Source: Holacanthus passer (Eukaryota; Chordata; Actinopteri; Pomacanthidae). Taken from it: a stretch of DNA of 64,000 nt. Each line of letters begins with the position of its first letter. Position 1 is the stretch's first letter. Where the stretch lies: contig JAFREQ010000021.1 in NCBI GenBank assembly GCA_025331565.1, positions 1,922,001-1,986,000 on the forward strand, in the 5' to 3' direction. The position numbers and the translations under genes are program-made. The notes beneath the pieces are model-generated. The model saw only the letters and a program-made list of their open reading frames with translations, was not told the origin of the DNA and did no database searches. Positions 12,384-26,354 of this stretch are shown piece after piece.

Positions 12384-13623
12384 ATCTCCACGTCCGACCT
12401 GCCTTGGCACAGCGCCCAGCTCACTCATTCTCAGCCATTCACAGCAATTTTCAATGTTTCACTGATTCACGCTAATAGCTGATGAATGGGCCGCCGCAGT
12501 ACGCAATACATACAAAATGAAGCAATAGTTTTTAATTAAAAGTTTCACTTAAGCTTCCTCTCTCTTCTGTCATCTATCATGTTTGTTCTGTAGCAGTTCT
12601 TCTTCTGGGGCTGGTGCACAGGGGTGGATGAGTTGCTATAGTTTTCAAAGATAGGGGGCAGTGTTCTCAAAGGTAAAAGGCCATCAGAGACAGTTGAACT
12701 ATATTAGAAGTTCACTTGATACTGTGAAGTAAAGATGTGAAAATAAATGCAATAAGGTTGATATTTCTATTCAAGTTTCTATTCTTTATATTTCTGCCCA
12801 CACCCGTCTCATCAGATTAAATATTTTGCTGCTACAAAAAAATGAATGTCAAAATTTTAATTAGTGTAATTCTACAGGATAATTTGCATTATTTTTTTCT
12901 TTTACACGTTCTGAGATCATGTTTATTTCTGATCATGCCAGCAAAAAGCATCTTATGATATTACACTGATTCAAGCAACCTCATAAAATGCCCTTTCCGA
13001 AGCCAAATGTAATCTCAGTTCATGTTTTCCATGTTTTTAAAGATCTACTTCCTCATCTAATTCTCACCTCAATTTGGCTACACCACTTTGCATTAATCCA
13101 CTTTGGCCTCCTTGTTTCTTTCCTGTTTAGTCGGTGGACAGACCAGTGTCTCCCTCCTGAAGATGAATCTGTTTGCCTGCCGCATCACGACAGAAATAGC
13201 TCTTAATAATGAAAGATTGATGTGAAGTAAGCTTGTCATTACATGCTGCAGTAGACAATTAGGTGCCTCCCAACATACAGCCCTCGCTGATTTTCTCCTC
13301 CTCTCTTCTTCCATCTCTCCTCTTCCTCCCCAGATTCTCTCCTTTTCTTCCACACAAAGTCGCTGAAGTCATTTGCTTAAATTTGTTTTGTTTCGGTCTG
13401 AAGGGACGACACAACAAGCCCGTGATTCATTCAGTGAGTCGATGACAAATAGCTGACGGCCCCCAGCAGCAGGTTTCAAACTTACTTTGTTCTACTGGGA
13501 CCAAAGCTCATTAAAATAAATTACATTTCTGGCCATGGGGACGCAGAAGATAAGCCCGGCTCATAGTTTAAGAAACACTTTATTCAAGCACAACTTTCAC
13601 ATAGGAATCATTAGATAAGCAGT

Positions 13624-14096
13624 TAAAGGAATAGTTTCACATTTTGGGATTTTGTTTTGTTGCTGATGGTTAGATGAGAAGTTCAGAGAAGCTTTGATTT
13701 TAGGGGACTTTCTGGATTAAACAACCAAGATGTAATGTTAATCAGTGAGTTTTAAAGGTGCAGGTAGGAGGATGTTCCCTTAAGGCAGAGCCAGGCTAAC
13801 TGTTTCCCTCTATTTCCAGTCTCTATGCTAAGCTAAGCTAATTGACTGCTGGCTGTGGCTTCATATTTAGTGTAAAGACACAAGAGTGGTGTCGATCTTC
13901 TCATTTCATGGTCACTGTATTTATTGCATTGCACTGTTACTTTTTTGCTGCCATTGTCTTGTTTTGCTTTTGTTTGGCTCCACTGCTCTTTGTGCCTTAA
14001 ATTGCCCCGAAATAAAGTTTTTTGAATTGAATTGAATCTACCTCTCAGCAAGAAAGTGAATATGTGCGTTTCCTAAAATGTCAAACTTTTCTTTTT
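13624..14096. mobile_element. MITE-like element, TAAAGGAATAG family, copy 1 (with a nested insertion)
   Basis: The left end TAAAGGAATAGTTTCACATT and the right end (..AAAATGTCAAACTTTTC) are imperfect inverted repeats. The core contains GCCAGGCTAACTGTTTCC and GCTAAGCTAAGCTAATT, which recur in the copies at 37161 and 62435. I recognise this as a widespread short teleost element, probably a non-autonomous DNA transposon. It is interrupted at 13905-14037. Confidence 0.7.
13905..14037 (+). mobile_element. 3' tail of a non-LTR retrotransposon nested in the MITE-like element
   Basis: Compared with the uninterrupted copy at 37261-37300 (GATCTTCTCATCTAAATCTC), copy 1 has about 133 extra bases between GATCTTCTCAT and CTACCTCTCAGC. 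The insert ends in AATAAAGTTTTTTGAATTGA and a short TTGAA tandem tail, as expected for a 5'-truncated LINE-type 3' end. No target duplication is obvious. Confidence 0.55.
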
Positions 14097-14201
14097 AAAA
14101 TGATGGCGAACGGACACTTCTTTGAAACGTTGGTTGAGAAATTCAGAAATTTACACAATACGTTTACTAACTTGCACCAGCTGTAACATTGTCCCTCTCC
14201 A

Positions 14202-14229
14202 ACACACACACACACACACACACACACAC
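14202..14229. repeat. (AC)n microsatellite
   Basis: Fourteen uninterrupted AC units. Confidence 0.95.
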
Positions 14230-17200
14230 TTACAAACCTTTCACTGTTTAACCCCGTCCACTTCTCCAGGTGTTCCTATTGAAATCACGGCTACCTCGGC
14301 CGCCTCCGTCAGCCGTCGTGCCGCTGAGGCCTGAGCTCGTGACAGTGCCTGAATGTGTTCATAAACACTGGCAGGACTGACATCTCAATGGGCTGCCTAT
14401 TCCCCCGCTATCAGCTTACAGCCTATAATTACGGCCAATCATCTTGGATCAAGCACGTCTGCGTGAACAGGCCAACGTAACATCTGCTGCCTCGGCCGCC
14501 AGGCCAAGAAGGACTTTTATACTGAAAGGTGAGCTAATTGTGGCCGAGGACGGGAGCAGGGAGTGTAACGTTAACAGGTACGAAAGCCTATTCAGAAACC
14601 TCCACACAGGGAGGTTTTCTTCCTGGGAGCAGGTGCCTGAAAGTATTTCTTATCTTCCTTATGCCAGTGCAGAATTCTTATCTGCATTAGGGAATGCTCA
14701 AGGGCATTACAATAAATCTCCCAGGAGTTATATTTGGAGTGCAATAAAGGAAATACTGGAACTCTGCTGTTTTAAAACGTCATCCAGATGCAAGTTCACT
14801 GTAAAGATCTCTATAAATAACATTGCAAGTGCTTTTGAAGCTGTTTGGAAGCTGTTAAAATGGCGGCTCTAATGACACCTCAGCGTGCTGTAATTTTAGG
14901 GATTGGTCAGACAAAAGAGAAGGATACTGACTTTATCTCTTTCATAATGGGAGGCTATACTCCCCTCAGTTACTGTAAGAGACATGTTGACCAGGGTCCA
15001 CAGCTACGTCACGTTTTGAAGCTTACTGTGGTATGCAAATGGTGAGAAAACTTCATGTTTAGTCGCCCACTGCGCTTATTATTTCTCTAAAAGACAAGAG
15101 AGCTGCATCACCCTGACTGGAAAATGTGATTGGCAGCTCTGGAGCCTATTTTGTGGGCTATGATGCAGACTTTGGTTTATCTCAAATGCAAACCCCAGAC
15201 CACAAGACATCGCTCTGTACGAGGAGCCTCAGTCTGTGCCAAAGATATCACACAAACACCTAACAACTAAATCTGAATGTCATTGTCTGAGCTCAGTGTT
15301 TTGACATCAAAATGGTCTCACTCCTCTTTATTGTTCTCTTTTCTTTTTTTTTTTTGCAGATTTGTCCTGGGAGTGGTGGTTTTAAATCCTAGATGCTGCG
15401 TTTGTCGATCAAAAAACCTGCCAAACATGGTTTTCCCGCTTTCTTTTCCAAAATGTGTTATGTTACTTTCTCCAAAGGGAGGAGCGATGATCGGAATCCA
15501 CGCTAATAAAGACACTTTCTGTTCATCTTCCTCCCGCTCCAAAATCCATGTCTCTACCTCCGCCCACACCCGTTCCTGTCCTCTGTCTGCGTAAACAAGT
15601 TAATCAGACTCAGAAGCCTGTGGGCTGCGAGTCCCGGCCCTACGCTGGGCCTTCGCAGCCATCAATCATTTCATTTGGACTTCGGTGGAAAACCAAGCAA
15701 ACACATACAAGAATCACACCCAGCGCTGAGCTTAGCGAGCTCGTCTCTGTGCTGAACTCAGCACCACAGAGCTGGCAGCGGCACAGCCGGCAGCCGTACA
15801 GGCCAGACTCGAGAAATGAATTGACACTATTAAAGACGGAGTTAGACAGCAGCGACCGAACGCCTTCCCACCACAGACAACAAGACAGCAGGAGCAACAC
15901 GAGCGGCCGTGTCCAGAGTTTATATGGATAATTATCGAGCCCCTAATTGTGGGAAGGCCGACGCAGGATAAACGCCTGTCCATCACATTTATCACCATCT
16001 GAAACTAAACAGCTTAATTCAAAAACCCTTAAAATTACTGTGCATTAATAAAAGTTGAAACCTTGGCACCTTTTTCTCCTGCAGGAATTCATGAATAAAC
16101 ATAATTTCAGCCAACCCTTTCAATATTTGAGATCTTGCATTCTTTTTTTTTTCCCCACTGATTTTTCTGAAAATTTTTAAAAGTGAAAGAATGCATGTGT
16201 CACCACAGCTTTCCACATCAAAATAATCCAATATAGGACCATTTTTAAGAGCCAAAAGCCACAATTAAGTCTTCATCTCAATCTCACATGAAAAACATGT
16301 GACTTTGGTGGAGGAACTTTTTCCCTTGAACTTGTCTTCTCAGGCACCACTTGACCCCGGGTTACATGTCGCTCCGACAAAGCTTCCCCAACGTTTTCAC
16401 AGTTACAGAGTCATTTCCATTCTGATACCTAAAACAAACCACTTGCTTTAAGAAGAACTCAGTTTATGTTATAGATTAATTCAGGGTGAAAAAACAAGAA
16501 AGTTAACCACACAGGCCATTGACGATCTATCTGTTCATGAGGTGGAGTCACTCTCACCTGGAAACATTTTCAACCTGCACAGACGTCTTCGCCTCAGCTC
16601 GCGTCATCCCAAACGACTGTTCACTTCTTCTTTGCATCGACGTCACCCGCCATCGTGCCGCCTCTAATAGTCGCTTTAGATTCCAGAAATTATTCTTATT
16701 TTCACTAGAGCTTATCAGAAACTCTTGTCCGGTAAATATTATTAATAATATAAGTATTTTTACAGCTGACTTGACTTTTATCACAAAATAACAACAATGA
16801 CTGAAAGAAAATCTGTGACGTCCTGTGGGGACTTGACTCATGTCTCTAAAGCTTTGTCTCAGCATCAGCTGTGAATCGAGATGACAGCAGGTTTGTGCCG
16901 CTCTTGTTCTGGAGGCAAACAGCTGGAGTTACCTGGAGCGGTGGCTGGTATGAGCGAGTGTGAGGTGTTACCTGGATTTCACTCTACTTAGTGTTCATTT
17001 TATCCATCGTTTTACAGAGTGGTAAAGTGGAACAGATTTGGAGACTGTACAGAAGAGGATGCTGCTTATTCTCCAAGTAACAGTGGAAGGGAAAAAAATC
17101 AAATATAAAATAAAAAAGCAGTTGAGCAAAAATATCATATATTTTCTGTGCTGCAAGAATTTGTCATCAAGCCAATTTCAATAAAGGCGTAGAGGCGTAA

Positions 17201-18767
17201 AGAGGGTGACTAAGAAGCAGATCCTTTGTCGCCTCTCCTGCTTTTTGTCCAGGCAACACCCTGTTTGACCTCGTGTTTAGTCTTAGAAGGGGGTCATTAA
17301 GGGCTTAAGCTGCAATGTAATGAAAATGTTGTGACAACAGCAAAGGGGTGAAGTAAAAACAGGCTTTGGGAGACAGCTGAGCCGCCACTCCGGGGACCGA
17401 CAGGAGGGTTTAGAGAGAGGAAAATGATGGTTATCTGCACACCCCTGAGACATTGATATTAGCCTTGAGACTGGTGGACGGACTTGATGATAACCATGAG
17501 CGCCGCTTAAAGCCTGTTATAGTGGAGGGTGTTGGCCGTGTCACGGGGAGGAGATCAAACCGAGAGAGGGAGCTGCCGTAAAGGTCAGCGATCGTAACAG
17601 TGGCTTATTAAATTTTTTGTATAAAAGTGTAAAATCAAGTGTGACGCATGCTTTTAAAACCGTCTCACCAGATGCAAAAATGCGAGGAAATCTCAGAGGA
17701 AATTCCATTAATTTGGCATCAGCGGTAATTTAATCTAATACAAGATGCTCGTCTCCCTCCAATGAAACTAAATTTAAGGATGGTGTGCATGCAGCTTGTT
17801 CCGAGTTAGCAGCCGCTTTCCCCTTTTGACTGCATTCATCATAATTCTGTGGCCCGTTGTTTTTCCACCGTATGGTTGCTGGCAAGTTGGATTTGACAAA
17901 AATGAAGAGTAATGTGCTTCATCCCAGCTCCTTTATCCTGTGCAGAAGCTGCTTTAGCCACCGTTTGTTGCATTTCTTTTTTTCTTGCTGCTCGATCTCC
18001 TCCAAGCCAAAAGCACTTCCACATGCTGTACTAGAAATCCAAAGCTTGGTGCCAGAGTGAGAGTTTGCCTCAGTTTTGGACTCCAGCCGGCCGTAACCTC
18101 TGTTTTGGAGCAGCTGCACCACCCTGTACTTTTCAGTGAGAAAAAACACCACAGGTATGCTGTACGCCGGCCGCTCTGCAGCACTACACACACCCAACAC
18201 AAACTTGCGTCAGCGCTGAAGAACATGAGTGAAACTTGCTGCAGTAGAGAAGCTTGCTGAAGTCACCCTGAATAAGTAATAGTTGGAGTCTCTTTAATGA
18301 CACATTGATTGTATGCTATTAAATCGCAATATGGAGATGATGCACAGGGATGACTTTGGTGGTGATGCATCAGTCAGCTTGTGTCTAACTTGTGATCCCC
18401 AGACTAAGACTACAAAGTCAACAAGATGTTGATGAATCCGCTCAGAACTTTTCCTGCAACCGTTGTTTTTAATGTGACTAATGCCGAATCAACGCCTCTG
18501 ACACTGTTGCCAGTTTTGCCCGCAAAATTTCTGTTTATCATCATCTGTCTTCATCAAACGTCTGTCTAATTATCCCAGCAAGTCATTTTGATGCACATTT
18601 CCCACAATGAATCACAGTAAATCAATTTCTCTTGGCCTTATTTATTGTTTTAACGATTGAAGAGCAACCACAGGGACGTGACGGGCCAAGAGGTGAGCCG
18701 TGATGAGACAGACATGTTGGTTCATAATTGCTGCATCCTATAATATCATAGGCCGCTAAGTTGGCAA

Positions 18768-18768
<1 letters not shown>

Positions 18769-18799
<31 letters not shown>
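18769..18799. repeat. (CA)n microsatellite
   Basis: About fifteen CA units followed by CGCACGCA variants. Confidence 0.95.
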
Positions 18800-18803
<4 letters not shown>

Positions 18804-20633
18804 GCATGAACATGAGCAAAATACAGGTTGATACAACCGCCACTTCGACTACCGCCACCACAAAACAAGGCATGAAATACTGCCTCCCAAACTGCCAGCA
18901 CATGAATCACGGCAGTATGACATTGTTCGGTGCCCGAGGCCAGATTCTCAGCAGCCCCTCTCCAATCTTTTCATCCGTCCCTCCACCTCGTCAGTCCCCC
19001 CCACTTTCCTCCTGTCTCATAAAATGAGCCAGTCTGCTTTACCAGAAGCAGACAGGGAGCCTGGAGGAGGGACAAAACTATTATCTCTCTCACAGCAGCA
19101 GCTCATGCAGGAGCTCCAACAGCAGATAGGATTCTCAAACAAGCTGCTGTCCTCGCTCAGATTGCTGCCCAGCCTGTCCTTGCTTCGCCGCTCTCTGACG
19201 TCCCACTGTGGTGCTGGTTTTCAGACTTTTTCCTCCGGGGCACCAACAAACCCAAACTGATTTTCTCGGCTGCTGTGTGAGCATGTCTGACAGAATATAT
19301 CCTGTTTTAGGCGAACAAAGTGTTTGTTAGCCTCAGAACAAATTAGGAAAAATTGAGTTAAAAAAACCCTCGTGTTTAGATGATTTTCGGTTATTTCATT
19401 TCTAACAGGTCGGCTCGTGTGTTTCAGCACGAAGCCTTCATCTGAGTCTGTCCGTGAGGTCTCTTTTTAAAGGACTGAACCAACAATCAGCACGAAACGA
19501 CTGACACCTGTGAGCACAAGAAGTTTGCTGTGCTGAAGATCAGCCTCAACAAAGAGTTCAAATCAGATCAGGAAGATCAATCAAACAACAAAAAAAAAGG
19601 AAAAAACATTTGGAAAGTTTCTCCTTCATATTTCTACCAGAAAGATTTTGAAAATGGAGTATCATCAAATGTAAGTCTGTCCTGATAAAATGATATTTGC
19701 TCCTGTGTCATTTTGAATATGAATTTAATGAATGTATTGTTTTGTTTTGGGTTTTTTTTTTTTTTAGAACATTTTGAGTTTTCTAAACTTCAACATTCAA
19801 CTTAAATAAATGATGAACAGTAGTCAACTCTAGTCAACAGTTGGACAAAAAGTCCAATCTTTTAGCTTTCAAATCAGTTTCACTCAAACAAATTAGTTTC
19901 TCCATTATCCATTGCTCAAACTCTTTAAGGCTTTGAATGTAATTATTTTAAGTAAAGTCAACTTGTTTGGATTAATGATGCACTTCATTTTTCTCAGCTG
20001 CCTCATTCCTGAAAAGTAGCTCTAAAAACCTTCAGTACCATCAATGTCCACTTTGATAAGTTCATCCAAAATGCAGCGGGTAGAATTTCCTTCCGTGAAG
20101 ACATGAGGTCTTTCTCAATCTGCCTTCTCATCTGTGCTTGTGTTTTCATGGACTCCACAGCCAAAGTCCTGTCCCCATTCAACGTCCACATTTAGCCAAG
20201 TACAGTCCAAATTTATCACACAACAGCTGTACTGTTATGTTGAAGTGTAATCACTAGATCCTGGCTGAGCCAACTCGCAAGTCAGCGAACTCAGTCTCAA
20301 CTACATGCTGGTAAACATCCACATATGACGTCCAACAGTGTCAGGTAGAGATCTGGAGACTGTGCAGGCCAGTTTGTTTAGTTTCTCAATGATCGGGCTT
20401 CAGTTTGAGACGATGCATTTTTCATTGCATCATCTGTTATCATAAGGGAGATACTCATCTGCAGGCAACAGCCATCAAGGCAGCCTAAGACTGGTTATAT
20501 ATAAATAAACATGTTTAAAAGAGAATTTAGCATCGCACTCAAAAAAAAAAAGGATGAAAATTGATGCAGAGGTATCGATGCAACTTGACCGCGGATAGTG
20601 ACAACATGTGAGTCGCTTCATCAGATTTCATGC

Positions 20634-20708
20634 AAAAGACTTTATACATCTTTTACACACATGTAGTTTTCCTCAAGACCTGCAAACAGACACTGATGTG
20701 TGAAATAA
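20634..20708. repeat. Unknown dispersed repeat, copy 1
   Basis: AAAGACTTTATACATCTTTTACACACAT, then CTCAAGACCTGCAAACAGAC and TGATGTGTGAAA, parallels the sequence at 47500-47573 in order and spacing. Confidence 0.45.
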
Positions 20709-21639
20709 GAAAAAGATATCTAAGCTGTTACAGCAGCAGCATCATGTACGGTACTGTCGACACCAGGCGGAACAGCTCCCAGGATTCCTTGTGCCAAATG
20801 TGACCCTGCCATCAGCAAACTGCAACACAAACTGCGACGTGCTAGCAGGCTCAGTCGCTTCCTCCTCTCCAGTCGTCCAGGTTTGGAGCTCACATGCTCA
20901 CTGTAGCTTCATCCTCTTATTGTTAGCTGACAGATGGCACGGTTTCCTGCTGCAGTCGCTCGTCTACTTTGGGGGTTTGATGAGTTGTGTGTTTGGAGAT
21001 GCGCACCTGCCCGTCAGGTTCGTACTGAGTTGTTATTTGCATATACTGTATTTCCAAGTTGGACTAAGTATGACTGTTTTAATCTGATGTCACTCACCAA
21101 CAAAGTCTTTAAGGACGGAGGACGGCTTCTAACTGGATGTATTTTGATGTCTTGCCACACCATGTCTGGTAAATTCTAGAAACTACAATGTATGTATGAA
21201 CATTGAACCAAATTTCAAGGAGTTTAATCGTGAGTTTTAACCAGTGAAGTAGGTGAAATATGACTATACTAGATTGCATGTTTTAGTTGTATAATTCCCT
21301 TCCTGGAAGAGCAATCAGTTTATATAAATCTTGCAGACACAAAAAGAACAATGCACCATTTTTTAAATGGTAGCCAAAGGTTTTGAGAGGTGCACAGAGC
21401 ATCTGTTCAACCAACAAAATGATCTGTCTCTGCCTTCAGATAGAAGACTGGACGTGGACATGGTTCAAACGAGAAGTCATATGTTGTATGTCTTTACCTA
21501 TTCATTGGTGATGCAATTGTTGTGCCTATATTCATATTGCTTTAATGTTGTCATAATTAATTGTGAGATACTTAAATATGTAATATATATGAATACAAAT
21601 ATAAATAAAAATGGTTTTAGATTTTAGTTATTTCCTGTT

Positions 21640-21985
21640 TTATTTTGAAAGAGTTTGTCCTCAGGTGCGTTGGTTAACTTCACTTCCTGTCCTTGTATTT
21701 CCCTCCTTTGAGATTGCTCATTAGTCTCACCTGTCCCTCGTTGACTTTCCCTCGCTGGTGTATTTAATCTTGTGTTCCCGTCTCTCTTTGCCACTTTGTC
21801 CTCGTACCTTGTGTCAAGCGTTGCAGCCTTTGTCTGAATTTTGCTTTGTGTTACTTGATATTTGGATTTTGATTCTTGCCTCTTCCCTTTTGGGTTTGTC
21901 TGGTTGTATATGTTGTAAAATAACCAGTCCTTCCAGACTGTCTCTGTCCAGCAGAAAGGCCTCACACACCTCACTGAAGGAAGAA
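21640..21985 (+). mobile_element. Interspersed pyrimidine-rich retroelement-like repeat, copy 1
   Basis: Successive landmarks are TCACCTGTCCCTCGTTGACT, GTGTATTTAATCTTGTGTTC and TTGATTCTTGCCTCTTCCCT, an order I recognise from an abundant teleost repeat. A shorter copy on the opposite strand is at 39125-39262. Class not certain. Confidence 0.5.
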
Positions 21986-24900
21986 GTTCCTAAGCAATGT
22001 AGCAAACTTTGAAATCACTGTTGGAGGATTCACTGTGAGCATTTGAGCATTTAGTCAGACCCAGCATGCACCTGTTGGTCCTGCAGCATCTTTGTATGTT
22101 TGATTTGTAGATACAACCTTTTTGTTTTGTTACTATGCTGATGAACAATGCTAAAAAAAAATTGAATGACATCGTCCATAATCCTTAATGGGCAACTTGG
22201 GTCATGTGACCGTTGCCGGTTTGTAGCAAGAGTCTCCCATGATGCTGAGCGAGGCCACTGCAGCAGGTATTGACACTTTTGCCGTTAGACGTGTTCGGCT
22301 GACACTTTGTCCTACTTCGTTTAAAGCACACTGAACCCTTTACAAGGCAGCTGCATTGCTGTTTTGTGATTGCATCTGCAGCAGCCCTGTAGTTACTTCT
22401 ACCCACCAGACAGACTTTTACTTTCTGCCCCATTACCCCCCATTAACGGCCTACAGCCAGCAGAAGAGGGTGAGTCGGGGCATGAGGTTGATTGAGGCCT
22501 GCTGGGGTCCTCTGCAGGGTGTGAGCATCAAACCGGATCAACAACAGCAAAGTGTAAAAAGGAAGATGTCCCAAAACTTTTGTCTGTTTTAATGGATGGA
22601 GTTTTAATACGAAACAAATCAACATTGTCTTATATTGTGGAAGCACAGGTGGTGACTGTGCAACAAATCCATCATCTTTCCGCTCTCAAACCACACAGCT
22701 GCCAACGAGAAAAAGTTCTCAGCAAGGCGCTATCACATAAACGGGATGGCTTTTCCGGCAAGCTCCTAAGAATTGTAAACTAGATGTCTGGATTGTAATT
22801 TTCTTTTCACCGGAGAATCAATAGATTCTGCAGCGTTCCTGACTGAACCTGCTGAAGCGTGCTTCTCAGCCTAATGGACCCACAAGTTCCCATCTGTTAG
22901 TGAAAGAGATCTCAGCGGGTCCTCTCCCCTCGCCGTGTCCAAACACAGGATACTGAGCACAGACAAAAATGCGATGACTTTTATTGGGATTCCAAGAGAA
23001 GGCTGGAAAACAAGTGCAGGACAAGCGCGTGGCCGTTAACCTTCGACTGAAAAGAGCAGAAAAACAGTTTTACGAGCAAAATGTTACAAGATGTTTTGTC
23101 GCTGTGTTGCTTTGTTTTCCTGTCGCAACCTTGCTGGGTCCAGTTTAAATAGTAGCTGCCATCACAACAGTATTAGGTCGCCTCTTTTCTGCTCCAGGGT
23201 CCTGTAGGAAGAAGCATGATTAGCGGGTGTGCAGGTCGTCTTTTAACCCGAGTGGATAATCAACCGTTCTTCACCTGCTCCAGAGCAAAATCAGATCAAA
23301 TCAATCAGATGACGGGAAAAATCGAGTCATATCAACATGATCCCGGCATGCAAGAGTTTAGATTTTACAATAAAGTGACAAATAATAGATCAAAAAAGAC
23401 ATTTTTACAGATTAGTAGAATCACTTTGATGATCAAGAAAATTATGCCAGAGATAGAGATAGCTCCATTATGCATTTGAAACAGGTTCGGCTTTTTCATT
23501 GAGAACTGGCTGAATGACTTCTTGAGCTTGACAATTTAGAGGCCGACTAAAAAGTAGTCAGTGTAAATTTGTAATATTAAATTTGATGATTTGTCCTTTG
23601 TATATTCTAGCTCTATTGTGCGATTATGTTGTTTATGTATTTTATCTAACTGAAAACAGTCTGCTTCAATAATTGTATGTTCACATCTGTATCACTGTCT
23701 CATCTGATGTTAGCACTCGTGGTTCTGATGATGTTGCATGTGACTGAACGTGCTGGATTCGAAAACTGAGGCAGTCGATAACCAGTTTTGATACCAGTTC
23801 TCCCAGATCACCAATGTTCCGCTCAGTGAAGCCAAAGACACTGACTAAGTTGAACTTTGTGATACAGGCCCCAGTTTGCACATTTGTCATCTTTTCAATC
23901 TTACGGCGATAGTTCATTTTGATTTGACCTATTACAACCTGTGATGCAGCTGTGACAATTCAGCCCTGCTGCGTTGAAGGAGGCAGAGTCGAGATTTGAT
24001 TATTTACACAGGAGCCACAAAACTGAACCTGTCCATCATCTATCAGGAAACCACTGAGCAGAGAGGTTTATTTCAGATGTGCCCCCTTCATACAATCTGT
24101 TTCCAAGTTGTTGCCTGAGAAAGCTACATGATAACTTGTGTCTTTTTCACCTTTGTCCATCAAAGACCGCCCACCTCCCAGCAACACCCGAACCATTCCC
24201 GACGCATTTCCCCTCGAGCTGCATTAAAACATCCCATGACGGCGCATTATGAAACCTCACTCCTCAACAAGATGGAACATCCCTCGGTGATCAGACTAAT
24301 GTGTTGTTGTCTGCTGCTCCCTCTCTCCTCTCGGCCTCTTCTCTGTTTAAATTATGAATGGCTTCTCCCGGAGAACGATGGCTTTAACCAGAGTACGGGT
24401 ATTTAACCGAACATTTAAAACATTAGTCAGACACTTGGAGCGTTATGCCATCACGGTGACAGAGGAGGATGGATTGAAGGGAGGGAACAGGAAAAGGGAT
24501 GCACAGACAGGGAGTGGGGTTAGACATGGGAAATACTCTGCGGTCGCTCATAAAATGGTGAAAGCAGGAAAGAAAACACGTTCTCCCTCAGACCGCACGA
24601 GGCTTTGATGGCACTTGATGAACTCTTGCGTGGGCGCAGGATGGAGACAGAGACAGGGAGGGAGAGAGAGGCACCACAATGACTTTATCCAAATCCATCA
24701 CCCACAAGGTTTCATCCAAAGTTTTGTTTGGTGGCAGCTTTCATTCATCAGTCTGCTCTTTACTGTGCCGAATAACACGAGCCGTCAACAGCGGCAGTCA
24801 GCAGGGAGACGATCTTTGCACTAATTGGTTGAAATTTTCTTTTCACCATTTCCAGATTTCAATTAGCTGTCATTCACTGTCAGAGCTCTCTTACATTACT

Positions 24901-26301
24901 GGAGCTGCTTTACTGCAATTAATGGTAAAAGTCACAGTGAAACGGCAGCGAAGGCGTCTTTAGCTTCTGCAGCATGACGTGTTTCCAACATGACATATTT
25001 TGATGAATCGAAAGTGGGCACAATTCAGCAAACACTGATGTGGACCCTCTCTCACCTGCATTGTTGGATCAGGAGGTGAAGGATGAAGTAGAAATGAATA
25101 AAACACGCACGACCAGTCCATGATTTTGCTCTGCTATCTATTACGATCAACAAGCCAATGAGGTGAAATATAGATACAGGGAAAATGCAACCTTCCAGTC
25201 CTAAGATTTGATTTTATATCTTATAATATTGACTTTAATGAAACATTTACTGGCCAGCGTGTTTTTTTTGTCATTTGATAGTGTCCCACCTTTTTAGTAA
25301 CTAAAAAAAATTACAATTCATTCATTCAAAATTTATGTAAATCATTTTTTTTTCTGTCTGCTGCTTGTTGCTTGGCAGATAATTTACAGTTCATTAAACC
25401 CGTTTTCAGACATGTTGATGAGAGCAGTAAGATCGGACCAAAACAAGGTTGTGAGCCTTAAAAACCAAAAAAATGAGCCGGTTGAACATTTTCTCTGGGT
25501 TTGTCACCACAAGCAACAGCCTTAGTCATTTAGTCAAATGTTAATATAATAGTATCAGTTAGTGCATCTTTAAACATAGACATTTAACATAAATACAGTA
25601 TATCCTGAGAATCACCGAGTCCTTCACTTCGTGTGCTGCTTCCACTTGAGGCCTCGGGCATGACAGACCCCTCACCTCTGCTCTGTGATCTAATGAGACA
25701 CAAGACCCAGTTTATTTGAACAAAGCTCTGCAAACAGGAAGAACTATGAATCAGCAAACAAGCTAACTTGTCACAGATGTGCTGGTGGGCAGGTTTGATG
25801 GTCAATTAATTAGAGGCCATAAAAAGCCAGTTCCTGTAGGTTTTAGGGAGGAGGGGGTCGCTGTGGTAATGGGATCAACCTCTCCATAGAGTTGGCCGAA
25901 TCACTTGAGTTTGGCTTGTTAATCTGATTTGGGTGTGTCTGGCCTTAACATGAGTCTCCCAAACAACCTCTGCACTTCTCACAACTACTGTAAATAGCCT
26001 GCATAACTTTTCATTTCGCCTGAATCCCCTGAATCTACAGTAGGTAAGCGATATCCCATTATTCCCCCTTGACCTTTTAAATTTGGGACTGCTTCTCAAG
26101 CAAACACAGTAATCAGGTTTCCTGGCCCTCAGCTGGGCCTAATTGAAGATACTCAACTGAGAACTCAATTGTGTAAGTGTGATTTAGTTAGTGCCTGGCC
26201 TAATTAAAGTCCTGGAAATGACCTCCAAAGTTCTGTGTGGCATTAATCAGCTAAGACACCTCATCAGCCACCAGAGGAAGGTCTGCAAGAGCCACACGGC
26301 A

Positions 26302-26354
<53 letters not shown>

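Larger units (their letters stand above)
14097..20633. other. No gene seen
   Basis: Contains two CA microsatellites and otherwise unique-looking sequence. The frame at 14444-14872 plus (142 codons) is rejected as coding for lack of recognisable content. Confidence 0.6.

Noticed and set aside
14444..14872. 142-codon plus-strand frame with a donor-like GGTGAGCT at about 14528
   Set aside because: No matching acceptor or partner exon, and the translation is unrecognised.
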